NCBI GenBank assembly: GCA_921293015.1
Contig: OV121082.1
Span: 27,837,117 to 27,901,116 of the forward strand
Source: Phorcus lineatus
Lineage: Eukaryota > Mollusca > Gastropoda > Trochida > Trochidae
DNA: 64,000 nt
Reading direction: 5' to 3'
In this document: positions 10,087 to 20,793 of the stretch, piece after piece
How positions within the stretch are numbered: position 1 is the stretch's first letter
Layout of the letters: the number at the start of each line of letters is the position of its first letter
The notes under the pieces: generated by a model
Databases searched by the model: none
Told to the model about the DNA's origin: nothing
Seen by the model: the letters and a program-made list of their open reading frames with translations, nothing else
Program-made: the position numbers and the translations under genes

Positions 10087-11124
10087 GGGCAAACTGACCG
10101 AGGTTCGGACACCACCTGAGGTCGCCCGAACTTCAGATACTTTTGACTAGTAGCTGACGCTACGTGCAATGTCGGCAATACATTTGTTTTGAAATATGAA
10201 TTTCTCTTATGTCAATTTGTTAATTTAGTTAAATAGACAATTGATCGAAGGTAGTATATCTAATCGACTTTTTGCTATAATGTACAAATAATAGATCCAT
10301 GTAAGGAATTGGCAAAATATTTGTTTCAACGTAAATGTTGACTTAACAGGTTAGGAAATATAGGAAGCGCCAAAACATTTTAAACTGTATCCATTAACAA
10401 CGATAAACAACCAAACAGTTAAAATGTGCTGAATATTGGTATATATAAAGGGGATTTTTTAGTAAATATTGAGATATTGATAATATGTCATAATGACCTT
10501 GCTTCGGACAGTTTTGACCATCGTTCGGACACTTTTTATATTTTATTTATACGGACTTGTAGTGCTTTTATTCAACCAACAAAAGTTCTGGAAACATGAA
10601 ATAACATACGACTGACATATTTCACAAAGTGATACATTTTTAAAAGCTACGGTTTAGCGAGTACGGCGTATTTGCGTCAAATGCCTACGAAACTGATTGT
10701 GATGTCATAATTTTGTAACGACGCATGCCCAGTTTTGGGAGAATTTAACATCGGAAATCATATGCTCTGTACAGATGACAAACTAATTCATGTTTCCGAA
10801 AAACCTTGATAATATTGTACATGAACTTCTCAATGCGTGTTTTGGAATGTCTGAGACCATTTTGATAAATATTTTAAGCTAGGGGCGCATGCGAGAAGAT
10901 CATGTACAACTGTCCGAAACTCGGGCGATTTCATATTGGCAATAAAAACCGTTATTTTCGGATAGTTTACGAACAATTCTGCATTTTAAGATAGAAATCC
11001 AAAATAAATATTATTTTTTGATAATTTAGTTTGCTTATATTAACATTATTCAAATTATCTTTTATAATGCAGAGTTTCAAAACATTTGAATCGATACACT
11101 GTCCGAACCTCGGTCAGTTTGCCC
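10087..11124. mobile_element. MITE-like DNA transposon with perfect 25-bp TIRs
   Basis: The 25-bp left terminus (10087-10111, starting GGGCAAACTGACCGAG) is matched exactly in inverted orientation at 11100-11124. TA flanks both ends (10085-10086, 11125-11126), as for Tc1/mariner-like insertions. The motif TTCGGAC recurs inside the termini and near 10504, 10526 and, inverted, 10913; these may be transposase-binding sites. Sub-terminal inverted words (TCGCCCGA) lie just inside both ends. There is no coding frame, so it is non-autonomous. Confidence 0.88.
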
Positions 11125-11126
11125 TA

Positions 11127-11957
11127 TATAAAATCAATTAACTTGAATCAGATATCTTAAAGAGATAAATTAAATATATGCAGACTCCAGCTTAGGGTCT
11201 TAACAAAATAATATGTTGAAATATTATCTATTGCTAGAGTAAACTTCCTGCAAGAGTTGATGGGGCCCTTATAAGGTTGTGTAATTTCAAAAATTCTTTC
11301 AGATTATCAATTCAATTCACAATGATACAAATTCATTTATTTCACTAATACAAAAAAATTTTCACAAAGAATATCCATCAAAAAACTATGAAATAAATAG
11401 GAAATATAGGCATAACATGTCATTTCAAATAATCAATCCCGAATTGGGCCCCTCATAACAGTTTCCCATTGGACTCTTATATTGCCAAAAACAAAGTAAA
11501 TTGATAATTTCTGAGAGAAAACATCGCTAAAACGACAAACTATCTTAATATCTTTACATTTAAAAGAAGTATATCAATTTCAATGAAATTTTTTGGAAAA
11601 AACTTTGAGATTAGCTAGTGCATAATGCGTAGGCTAAACCTGTCAACAACAGTGTCAACAGTAAATAACATATAAGCTATTACAGGCATTAAATCGCTAC
11701 ATATGTGAATCAATATAAACATGCACTTACCTTAATCAATCTGGAGGAGGTTCCTGATCTTCTGAACAAAAGTAAACATGTTTTTAAGTAAGAATTACAC
11801 TGACAGCTTGACAGGAAGTCAGATATATGTCTTAACTTTTGAGAACCTCAGAGCATAAACTTTTTTTTCATTTAAAAAAAAAATTGTCCGCAAATAAATC
11901 ACCACAACAATTTTATTTCTGTAGCACACATCATCAGGTTTCAAATGGTATATCACA
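11127..11957. other. AT-rich non-coding DNA
   Basis: No gene supported. Two GGGCCC-containing patches (about 11260 and 11450) face each other but do not form convincing terminal repeats. Confidence 0.35.
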
Positions 11958-12360
11958 ATGTTATACCTCTTTCCATTATCAAATAACATTGCTTCTAGCT
12001 GCATATACAGAATTGTGTCTTCGGCTAATTCTCTATGCCCAGCAACTACATTGCAGGTCTACTTACAGGCCACTCAGAGTGCAGAACCCCATCAAACTCT
12101 GTTTATGTACTCACAAAATGTGGCACTGACTTACTCTACATTCCTTGCTAAGCTTAGATCTGTGCTTACAAAATGTGGTTTGCCTGCTCAGAACTTTGAG
12201 GACATTTATTCAGGAGAGGAGGTGCCACATGAGCACATAAGTGTGGACTCCCTGAGAAAGTTGTCCAGAGGCTAGGTTTTTAGTCAAGTGATGCCGTTGT
12301 ATATATATTGCTATATTGACACTGATACTGACCAACAAAAGGCAGCAGTTAAACAAATGG
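11958..12360 (+). pseudogene. Tyrosine recombinase (integrase) C-terminal fragment
   Basis: The frame reads SLCPATTLQVYLQ, then LFMYSQNVALTYSTFLAKLR and CGLPAQNFEDIYSG. This matches the part of a phage-integrase-like fold that starts at the LCP box and runs toward the HxxR box of DIRS/Ngaro, Crypton and related invertebrate recombinases. The GHSFRxGAA catalytic box is degraded. After a stop at 12273-12275 a shifted frame gives a SSDAVVYI-like stretch that resembles the W.SDA.YxxYI segment before the active Tyr. The remnant is inactive. Which element class it came from cannot be decided. Confidence 0.5.
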
Positions 12361-12375
12361 TGGTGGAAATATGAT

Positions 12376-12845
12376 TTCACTATTATGCCAAGCTGTATGT
12401 GTTATCATCATGCCAATGTTTTCCTCATCTGAAACAAAATATTTGTTGAGGTTTTATGTACATGTTAATATTCTTCCATTGTTGCCTTGCCAGGCCTTCG
12501 TTATTCCCAACCTACATTTTCTTATTCCTTGGCTATGTTCAAGACCTACATTTTTATCCATACACTATGTATAGTGAAATTATTTTTTTCTTGTTTTGTT
12601 TTGGTATCCACTCAACTTTGTAAAATAACCACAAATTTGGGCTTGGGGTGGTAATATTAACTTACCACTTTACAATTTCATTAAGCGTTTTTACTTTTTA
12701 CCTATCTTTTAAATTCCATGAGGTTGCAATTTTAAGCATTAAAATTTTGAGCCCAGATTGTGGTTGTTCTTTCTTGTTATTTAATTGGCTATATATTTTC
12801 ATTCTTGACTGAGCATCAATACCATTTCAAGCAAATGAGTAAAAC
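12376..12845. other. AT-rich non-coding DNA
   Basis: No supported gene. Short open frames here have no recognisable motif. Confidence 0.35.
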
Positions 12846-12849
12846 ATCT

Positions 12850-12965
12850 ATTAGACATAAGACGTCTAGATGTCTTTTAGAAGTTTATTGTAGACGTTTA
12901 ATAGACGATGTTTAATAGATGTCTTTTAGACGTTTATTAGACATATATTAAACCTCTATTAGAAG
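12850..12965. repeat. Cluster of AGACGTCT-type words (left member)
   Basis: The stretch repeats variants of TTAGACGTTTATTAGAC and TAGACGTC in both orientations. A similar cluster sits at 14770-14850. They may be the two ends of one roughly 2-kb AT-rich element, but a clean terminus or target duplication was not found. Confidence 0.45.
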
Positions 12966-13942
12966 TGTAAATACCTCCAAAAATAACAGAAGTCTGAAAA
13001 AAGTTTAACACATGTCCTATAGTGGTTGTGTTATACCCCAGTATAATAATGCTATGCAGTGGGAACTTCATCAGGATTCAGGGCTTCAAACAAAAACCTG
13101 TATTTTGTAAGGCACAATTGCATATTTTACATGAAAATGGATACATTTAAGCCCAATTATTTCACTATTTAAAACAATATAATGACATATAATGGATACC
13201 ATTTTGATTTGTGACCATGTGATTTGGTAACTTAATTTCATGTTTAGGTTTAAATCTTCTTATGAATAGATTCAAAATTGTCAGTAATGAGCAGTTGTGC
13301 CTTGAAAATAAACAAGAAAAAAGCTCAAATAAGATAAAATATTTATTCAATATCAAAATTTATTTAATTCAATCAACATATTTATTGTAGTAATAATACA
13401 AAAATATTTGCTTTTATATGTTTTGAAAAATTACTTGACTTAGAATCAGATTTGTCAAATTTTCATATCATTGTCCAAAGCTGAAGAGTAATTCTTCAAG
13501 TGAGAATGACCTGATTTAAGGCCATTTTCTTCCTGCATCTTCGAAGAGCATCTTAAAAGAATTCCGCCATTCTTTAGAATTGTATCCTTGATTGCCTCCT
13601 TGTAACAGATTTGTGAAAGTATCTGAAAATAAATTGAAACCTTAATTGTTGTCTCAACTCATGATCATGGCCAACCTATGAATTCAGATGCAAATCAAAA
13701 TATATGTTAGCACTGTTAGATATTTGGTAAGCTACATGTCCGGAAAAAATCAATTTGATAAAAATATAATTGTATACACAGACACCAAATGAAACTTAAA
13801 TTACTAACTAGAAACTAATAATAGTTGAATCTACATAAGTCAACTGTTATAAAAAGGTTTCCTTTGCAGTGAATTCAAATGACATGTATATCTGAAAATG
13901 AAAATTTTCCACACTGAATCAGGTTCTCTGTATTTGATAAGG

Positions 13943-14525
13943 GTGTATTAATAATTAATATTCGACTATGAAAGTTCGGGTAACAAAAAAACCTAGGGAA
14001 AGAATTTGGTCATGAATTATTTGGTTTCAGTCAAAAAAATAGAGAAAGCTGTATTTTTTTTTTAATATGTGTACTTACAAAACACTACACACGTTTTGAA
14101 GTAGAATCACAAAATTATGAGCTGAAAGTTAATAATGGAAGAAGAAGCTGTACCAGCAGATGAACGACCATTGTAAACAAAGGAAAGATACCGACGAATG
14201 AGAATCTTGATTACTGACATGGTTAAACTAATTAGCGTGTCCTATATACAGAAAACAAAGTCTTACCTTAACTGTAGACGAAACAATTCATAAGGAACAC
14301 CACTTCAGATGCGTTGATATCGAGAAATCCCATCTCTCTTGAGAACAAAGGAATGAAAATGGCGCCTAATTAAAGCGCATGTGAGGGTCGCAACTCTGTA
14401 TGGGAAAGCATCTGTGCACTTACGAATTGTTTCGTCTACAGTTTAGGTAAGACTTTGTTTTCTGTATATAGGACACGCTTTTTGTTACCCGAACTTTCAT
14501 AGTGGAATATTAATTATTAATACAC
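13943..14525. mobile_element. Foldback/TIR element with 47-bp outer and 56-bp inner inverted repeats
   Basis: Outer arms 13943-13989 and 14479-14525 are inverted copies of 47 bp with one mismatch (starting GTGTATTAATAATTAATATT). Inner arms 14234-14289 and 14424-14479 are inverted copies of 56 bp with one mismatch (starting AGCGTGTCCTATATACAG). On the right the two arms touch. On the left they are separated by about 244 bp (13990-14233), as if a second piece had inserted into the left arm. No protein is encoded. Confidence 0.85.
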
Positions 14526-14771
14526 AATTTTGATCAGGATTGAAGTCCAAATCTCTTCACCCAAAACATTTCATAATTTTTTCTTATAAATTTGTACTTT
14601 TGACAAATCTATAGGATGTAATATGAATTACATTTGAATGTTATATATAATTTGATGCAAATATTTTTGTGTGGAAAGGTTTGTTAATATTCAATAAGCA
14701 AAGGAAACGTCTTTCAAACTGAAATATTAAAGCATTATAATAAAATTGAATGAAAGTGCAGGTCTACCTTT

Positions 14772-14829
14772 AGACGTCTATTCAACGTCTAGGCTTAGAC
14801 ATCTAAATGGGGACGTTGAATAGACGTCT
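14772..14829. repeat. Perfect 18-bp inverted repeat of AGACGTCT-type words (right member)
   Basis: Arms 14772-14789 (AGACGTCTATTCAACGTC) and 14812-14829 are exact reverse complements with a 22-bp loop. AGACGTCT is itself a palindrome, and a further copy follows at about 14840. The composition matches the cluster at 12850-12965. Confidence 0.8.
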
Positions 14830-14984
14830 AAGCCAATTTAGACGTCTAATAACTGCCTGCTGGGTTAGTGTGTCCTTAATCAGCATGTGTAAATGTGACT
14901 TCTAGTGTTTTAAACTTCTTGAGATTTTTAATTTATTAGTTTCCATGAAATTGTAAGCCTAACTTTGAATTTTGTTTCCAGAGC

Positions 14985-15960
14985 AATAAAAAACAAAAGC
15001 TAAGACCTATCTCAATGCAACTTGGTATGTGAATCAGTCAGCATGTGTTGATTAGTCATCCATTAGACCATTGGGAATTTCTGTTTGACAGATTTGAGGA
15101 GAAAGATGACACCAGCATCAGCAGATTGCTTAACCAAGGGTTTTTCATCTGCCCCAACATAAATGTTATTGGAATCCCGAACATTTGGCAGGTTCTCATA
15201 CATTATATTTGCAGTTTTAAAATAATTAAAGTAGTGTACAGCTATGGTAATTGATTACAAAATTTTATAGATAGAGAATATCTAGATGCATTCGATTGTC
15301 AAAAAACATCTTAATCCCATCAGCATACATCTATCTGTCAATTGGTTTGAAACTTCAGATATGTTTGTGTTGTTTTTCCCCACTTCAGCTTTCTTTCGAG
15401 AGCTGAAATCTTCTGCACACAGGCCACACAGGTCATTATAAATTGTAGATTCACTGACCTGGTAGCTCTCAATAAGGGCATGAGGAGCCATGCCTTTAAA
15501 AAAACATACTTTTATCTCAAAACATTTGAGAAGACTGAAATCTTGTGTTCAGACACATTGGCCAAGGAAAAATTATTAATGGTAGATTTGGAGACTGTGT
15601 TGCCCCTTGTGTGAGCCTGGTACTTTATGCCCTAAAATTCTTTTTTTATCTCTTCCTCTTAAGCTATTGTTATCTTCTCAAGAATGAACAAAAAGCTGTA
15701 GAGAGCTTTAATTTGTGTGCAAACTCTTTGGCCAATGAGGATAATCAACTGAGATTTAATTTTTAAAAATATGATTTAACTTGCGTAATGTCTATATCTA
15801 AAGGCTGAGGAGGTAGTGGTCAAATGCTCTATCTTTTTCTCATCAAGAACTGCTGAAATCCCTTAGCTAAGACCTAGCTCAACACAACTTGGTATATGTG
15901 AATCAGTCAGCATGTGTTGATTTGTCAGTTGTGCCTTTCGTGGTATAGTAAAATTTCTAA
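14985..15960. repeat. Degenerate relics of the 150-bp tandem repeat families
   Basis: At 15001-15050 and 15865-15930, the sequence resembles the core unit of the element at 8643 (AAGACCTATCTC, CAACTTGGTATGTG). At 15395-15750, AGAGAGC-type words and CTCTTTGGCCAATG resemble the 145-bp unit at 5055-6230. These are old, diverged fragments of the same element families. No coding potential. Confidence 0.5.
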
Positions 15961-16735
15961 TTCTAATGGGCCGTTTATTCATTCAAAGTGCAAAATTGCC
16001 CATGGCACCTGCCTTTCCCTGGTATAGTAGTGCCTTTAGGGTTTTTAACATCTTGGGATTTAATTTGAAATGGTTCTTTTGAAAAGCAATGAAAGGTACA
16101 GTGTGAAACAATTATCTCGTGTAGATTTCATATTTTACAAAATAATAATAAAGAAGGCATAATCATAGTGCTAAATTTACAATTGTCAAAATTTTCCGAC
16201 TAGCGGAAAAGATAGGTGACTGAGTATTGGCTTCTTCATTTTCCTGTGCTAACAGTTACTTTCTGTTGAAAAATGACCCACCTGAATGTCTTGTTTACCT
16301 GAATACCAGAAATGAGAATAAAAGTGACTAACCGAAAACAATTGATGAACAATTGAACATAATTGAGTTAGTATTGTTAATTTTGTGAGTTTTATTTCTA
16401 TGCAGCCTTTCTTTCATCAGGGACAAGATAAAATGAATGCGACACGCCTGAGCTGTTCGAACATGTTTGATATCAGCAGCCAGCTGGAGCAGCCAGCAGC
16501 TATATCAGACAGCTGGAGAGTTGGCAACAGCAAAGAACCAAAGGTTAAATAGCCATATTTAATCATTGACTTTGTGGATCCAAAAATACTTTGAAATATT
16601 GTAAATGTTGAGGGTTGTAATTTTGATACATCGTAAAAGTAAAACAATTATACAAGAAAATTTGGAATCGACTTAAATACATTAAAACTAATTTTCCTGT
16701 GGACACATATTCTTTGATCAAAAGTAATCATTTCA
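15961..16735. other. AT-rich non-coding DNA
   Basis: Nothing recognisable. A short open frame at 16417-16647 on the minus strand lacks any motif. Confidence 0.3.
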
Positions 16736-16859
16736 GTAGATTTACTTGTTACACCCATAGGGTGCACTGCGCGCACCCCTCCCAAAGAAATAGAAATGAT
16801 ATTTTTGGTTATTATGTCCTCCGCAAAGCTTTCTGGGAGATATGTTTTCAGTTCCTTCT

Positions 16860-17245
16860 GTAATCCGTAATTCCGAAATGTTTTCGTTTACGGACCATAT
16901 CTCAAAAACCATTCATTATTTTTTATGAAACTTGGTATGTGGTTAGGTCTAGTGGTGGCGTGGTGCCTCTTGCTATTTTGGTTATACTGAATTTTTCTTT
17001 TCTGGTTTCCATGGAAACAATTTGAACTTGGTGCAGGGGGGATGCTTTCGTATCCAGGCCATATCTCCCTGGTATGGGGGTAGGGTAATTTTCCAATCTA
17101 TATATATTAATCTAATGAGTATTATTTTACTAAACCTGGTGTGTGGTTAGATTTAGTGCTTGGGTGCTGTCTTTTGCTACTTTGGTTATTCCTAAATTTT
17201 CATTTTAATTGGTTTCCATGGAAACAATTTGAACTTGGGGCTGTA
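16860..17245. repeat. Two diverged copies of a roughly 200-bp unit
   Basis: GTTTCCATGGAAACAATTTG occurs at about 17004 and 17214, each preceded by a TGTGGTTAG...TTTGCTA(C/T)TTTGGTTAT stretch. A third, more worn copy may lie at 18560-18730 (TATCATGGCAACAATTTGGA). It is likely another decayed tandem-core element. Confidence 0.5.
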
Positions 17246-17375
17246 GATGCTAATTATAATATTTGATGACTGTGTGAATATCAAATGTCACATTCCCTAC
17301 AATAAAGAATTTGACAAATATATATAAAAGTCTTTCTTTTGCGCCATTGAACTTGTTATATGTTTGGTAATGATT

Positions 17376-17731
17376 CAGTCTGATTAAAATTGACCGTGTT
17401 CCGAGGAATAAAAGTTCTTACACCAGTTTAGCGCAGACAAAGCCTAGTCATTAACGGACCAATCACATCATCCGGTTTGAAATAACGATAGTGGCGATAA
17501 AGGTTAACGAATGGTAAAGGGGAGTTACTTGCCCCCAGATACTGATACCGAAAGCTTTTGCTGGTGTCATTGTGATTGGCTAGTTGAGATTGCATCAGAC
17601 ATGCGAGCGTGGAGGGTGCATGTAGACCGTTGTGGAGAGGACAGCCCCTTGATAGTGTACGTTCGGATCCCGCTAGAGTTAATATTTAAAAACTTTTATT
17701 CCTCGGAACATGGTAGATTTTAATCAGACTG
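17376..17731. mobile_element. hAT-like MITE, 356 bp
   Basis: Ends 17376-17416 and 17691-17731 are 41-bp inverted repeats with three mismatches, starting CAGTCTGATTAAAAT. Flanks read TAATGATT on the left and TATGGATT on the right, a plausible worn 8-bp duplication. CAG-type ends with 8-bp duplications are typical of hAT elements. A 70-codon frame inside has no motif and is ignored. Confidence 0.75.
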
Positions 17732-19245
17732 GGTATGGATTGTTTCTGGTATAAGTGGCAATGAAATGATTAGGTTGGATTTAAAGTTTGGAAGGGGGAC
17801 ATCACATGCACTTATTTCTAGTTGACTATGTTATTGACAAATTTTATCTGTGAGTCTTCCCCAAAGTATGGTCAAACGTCATCCAAAACAAAAATATCAT
17901 TGTAAGTTGTGTTACCGGTATCATGACCACAATGTTAATAGAGACTGAGAAGTTTTTATCAGAAAAAAACCCAGTCTGTACACATTTTAAGTTGATGGAC
18001 AATGCAGGTAATTTCACCATAATATGATATCTTAGTTTCAGTCGTCATCCTTATACTTTTCACATTCCAAACTTCTCCTCTAAAACTGCTGGAAAAATTT
18101 GCACATGTTCCTTTCACAATGGGGAAATATTTCTTATTTGTAATTTTGGGAAAGGCCAAATTCAGCGCAGCAGATAAATCATAAAACCTCAAACCATATA
18201 CAAACTACCACACAGGGTTACAATGATATCTCCTAATTCCAGCCTCATATTTTTTATTAACTCACCTACAAGAAAGTTTCTTCAACATATCAAACACTAA
18301 ACACTGCCACTCAAACCGTTCTTCGGGTTCATTACCCCTATGGGCTTCCACTATTTCTTGGGACTCGGAATGCTATGCTTTGGGCATGACCGCCTGTGCC
18401 CCCTACCCCCATTCTCAAATATTCCCGTTATCACGTAATAGGCATTTTCCCTAAAACTTTTTACAATTTTCTTTTCCAATAACTCATTGGCATAGGAAGC
18501 TGATAATTTGAGCATAACATCTTTGATGTATTCTGACTGTGAGCCTCTCCATAAAATGCAGATTTGCCTTTTGGGAGTTTAAAGGCATTTTCAATTTTAT
18601 TTGTGTCCGTTATCATGGCAACAATTTGGACTTGGCCTCTTTCAAGGGTAGTGTTCATTCTGACAATTTGACCAATCATCACAAAATATGGTATACCGTC
18701 CATATACTGTCTCGTTATGCCCTTGGGGCACCAGAATAAAATTGCTAGTCTTCTAAGCAACAGTGATGTGAAAAAGTGGTTAGATAGATATGGAAAGCGA
18801 AAGAGGGAAACCCTCATTTTATTGAAAACAAATTCTGATAATTGTCCTAGGCATGTGTCGCATCACTCGCTGCATCTTTATTATTGATTGCACAAATGCA
18901 AGTTATACATGTAATTTAAGATAATTCTTTTCACTTGATAACGGTGAAAAATTGATAGAAGCGCCAAATAGTGCAGAAGATGTGAACCGCAGAAGAGGGA
19001 TACCCTCGGCTCAGGCATCAGCTTTTTATTTTTCAGTGCACATAAGCATTCATTTTGAATCAGTTCCTTTCTCTTCAGTGTCAGTGTGTCGACGCGTTAA
19101 CATTGTGCCTCTCTTCGGGCAGCGTGTTACCGCATCGTTTAATATAAAAACTTGTTTATCCAGTAACATACATGACCAACCCTCACACCTGCTGCATGCC
19201 ACAAGTTATACCTTAACTTGATACATTTCTTTAATAAAATTTGTC
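17732..19245. other. Non-coding DNA
   Basis: No gene supported. Contains a worn repeat at 18540-18760 and a CCCCTACCCCCA patch near 18400. Short open frames on both strands have no recognisable features. Confidence 0.3.
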
Positions 19246-19593
19246 AGTGCGTGTAAGAGGGAGAATGTGGATCAAAAAAGAAAATGGTATGAAGAAAATG
19301 ACGTTTGGCGTATATTTCACAGAAAGAACAACCTGAAGGTTGAGAGTGTCAAAAAGATAACACTGGCGTCATGTGTTCTTCATAACTTTGTAATGAGAGA
19401 CGAACCTCGGCCAATATCTGATGAGGGTCAAGCATAGTGTGGTAGTCAAGCATTGATAGATGTTGACGGAATTGGGTACCATTCAGGAACAGACGCCATG
19501 CAAACACGTGACAAGTTCTCGAGGTATTTCTGCTCACCCAGCGGAGAGATTCCCTGGCAATATACAACCATGCGGAGAGGGAGTGCGGCCTGA
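19246..19593 (+). pseudogene. PIF/Harbinger transposase (DDE_4), C-terminal fragment
   Basis: One frame from about 19252 to the stop at 19591-19593 reads ENDVWRIFHRK, then ITLASCVLHNFVMRDE, and after a single internal TAG (19435-19437) continues TRDKFSRYFCSP and GEIPWQY. The (A/S)CVLHNF box and the IRDxFxxYF...(V/I)PWQ tail are hallmarks of HARBI1/PIF transposases. The catalytic DDE segment upstream is missing. It was probably an N-terminally truncated insertion that later gained a nonsense mutation. Confidence 0.75.
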
Positions 19594-19783
19594 TTTGAAA
19601 ATAGTTTGAAGTTTGAAATTGAAAATGTTTGAAATAAAGAAATTATGACGTACCTGTTGACTTGCATGTTTGGCTTATAGTCCTTTCTGATAAGGTTATT
19701 TGAGTTGTCTACCTTACCTTACTCTTCGTCATCTGAGGTACAACTGCAAGCTAGCGTTGACTTCCGGAGATGATTACGTCAAA

Positions 19784-20793
19784 ATGGATGACAAAGCTAA
19801 GATCAAACACTACTGGACTGTATGTTCAAAGTACCGTGGTAAAATGGTTGAAGATAGAGTTACCACTGCATCGATTTCCTGCAAGGGATGATCTATGAAT
19901 GGCATGGATCTGGGCCTGCTTTCACAAAGCTACCTTAACTAAGGTTAACCTTAAGTCCAATACTTTAACATTGCACTAAGGTTACCTTAAGGACTTACGA
20001 TCACCTTAGGGCTTTGTGAAAGAAGGCCCAGACGTATCAAACTTGTGCAGAAGGAGTACAAATTCACCACCACCATCACTCAACGTCTGTGCTCGGAACA
20101 TTTCAAGGACAGCATGTTTAAACATGATACGATTCCATCCGTGTTCGGCAAAAAGGCGTTCAAATCTTACAAAGTAAGTGAATTCAAAACTTGAACATTA
20201 TTTATATCAAATTATATTTTAAACAAATCATCTAAAAATACACATTATTTAAGGATTGTCCAGCCAAACAATGTTATTATTTTCACATCAATAAAACGCT
20301 TTTCCCATTAGTGGCAGTGTCAAAGAATTTTCGGTTACCTCAAAAACATGTAATTTCAAAAACAATTTTACATGTAGTCGTATCTTACTTGATTATATAC
20401 ATGTGTCAAGATTAACTTCAATCCAAAATTATTCAGTTTATCTATTACTTATAATACATCATATTAATATGTTTTCTGTGAAAGTTTATATCAAGAATAT
20501 AAATACTCTATTGTCCAAAGTCTTCATGCGTCTCAAGAAATATAAACATATTAAAGTTTTTCACCGTATCTGATAAGAAATGTTGTGTTTACTAATAATA
20601 ACATTAATGTTTTCAGCTGACTGGAGATACTGAGGATCCAGTAGGACAGGATCAAGGACCACCCGTGGATGCCAAAAGTTTAACTGAAGATTCATTAGGC
20701 GAGGAGCTATTCCCTTACAAAAAAATCTACAGTGCTGCAATAGCTCTGCTTCATTGCAGCAATGTTGCATCTTTGAGTGAAACATTGTCCTAG
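19784..20793 (+). pseudogene. THAP-domain protein remnant, two exons
   Basis: Exon 1 (19784-20173) holds pieces of a C2CH THAP zinc finger: WTVCSKYRGKM (the first Cys of the CxxC pair reads Trp), in a shifted frame LPLHRFPARDDL, then MAW, and after a MITE KLVQKEYKF and TQRLCSEHFKDSMF with a PSVF ending. It ends at a consensus donor (GTAAGTG at 20174). Exon 2 (20617-20793) follows an acceptor TTTTCAG, keeps the same phase and encodes an acidic linker (TGDTEDPVGQDQG) to a TAG stop. A frameshift, a stop and the inserted MITE show it is dead. THAP domains bind DNA in P-element-like and DDE_4 transposases; the DDE_4 gene at 27051 could be the rest. Confidence 0.6.
19909..20032. mobile_element. Short MITE inserted in the THAP domain
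   Basis: The left end TCTGGGCCTGCTTTCACAAAGC and its inverted partner at 20010-20032 differ by one base over 23 bp. It is about 124 bp long and AAGGTTAACC-rich inside. It sits between the THAP Trp and the following KLVQ segment. ATC occurs at both flanks and could be a 3-bp target duplication. Confidence 0.75.

Noticed and set aside
11240..11480. GGGCCC patches as terminal inverted repeats
   Set aside because: Similarity does not extend beyond about ten bases and no target duplication is seen.
18952..19221. 89-codon plus-strand frame upstream of the Harbinger fragment
   Set aside because: No transposase or other motif, and no continuity of frame with the Harbinger fragment.
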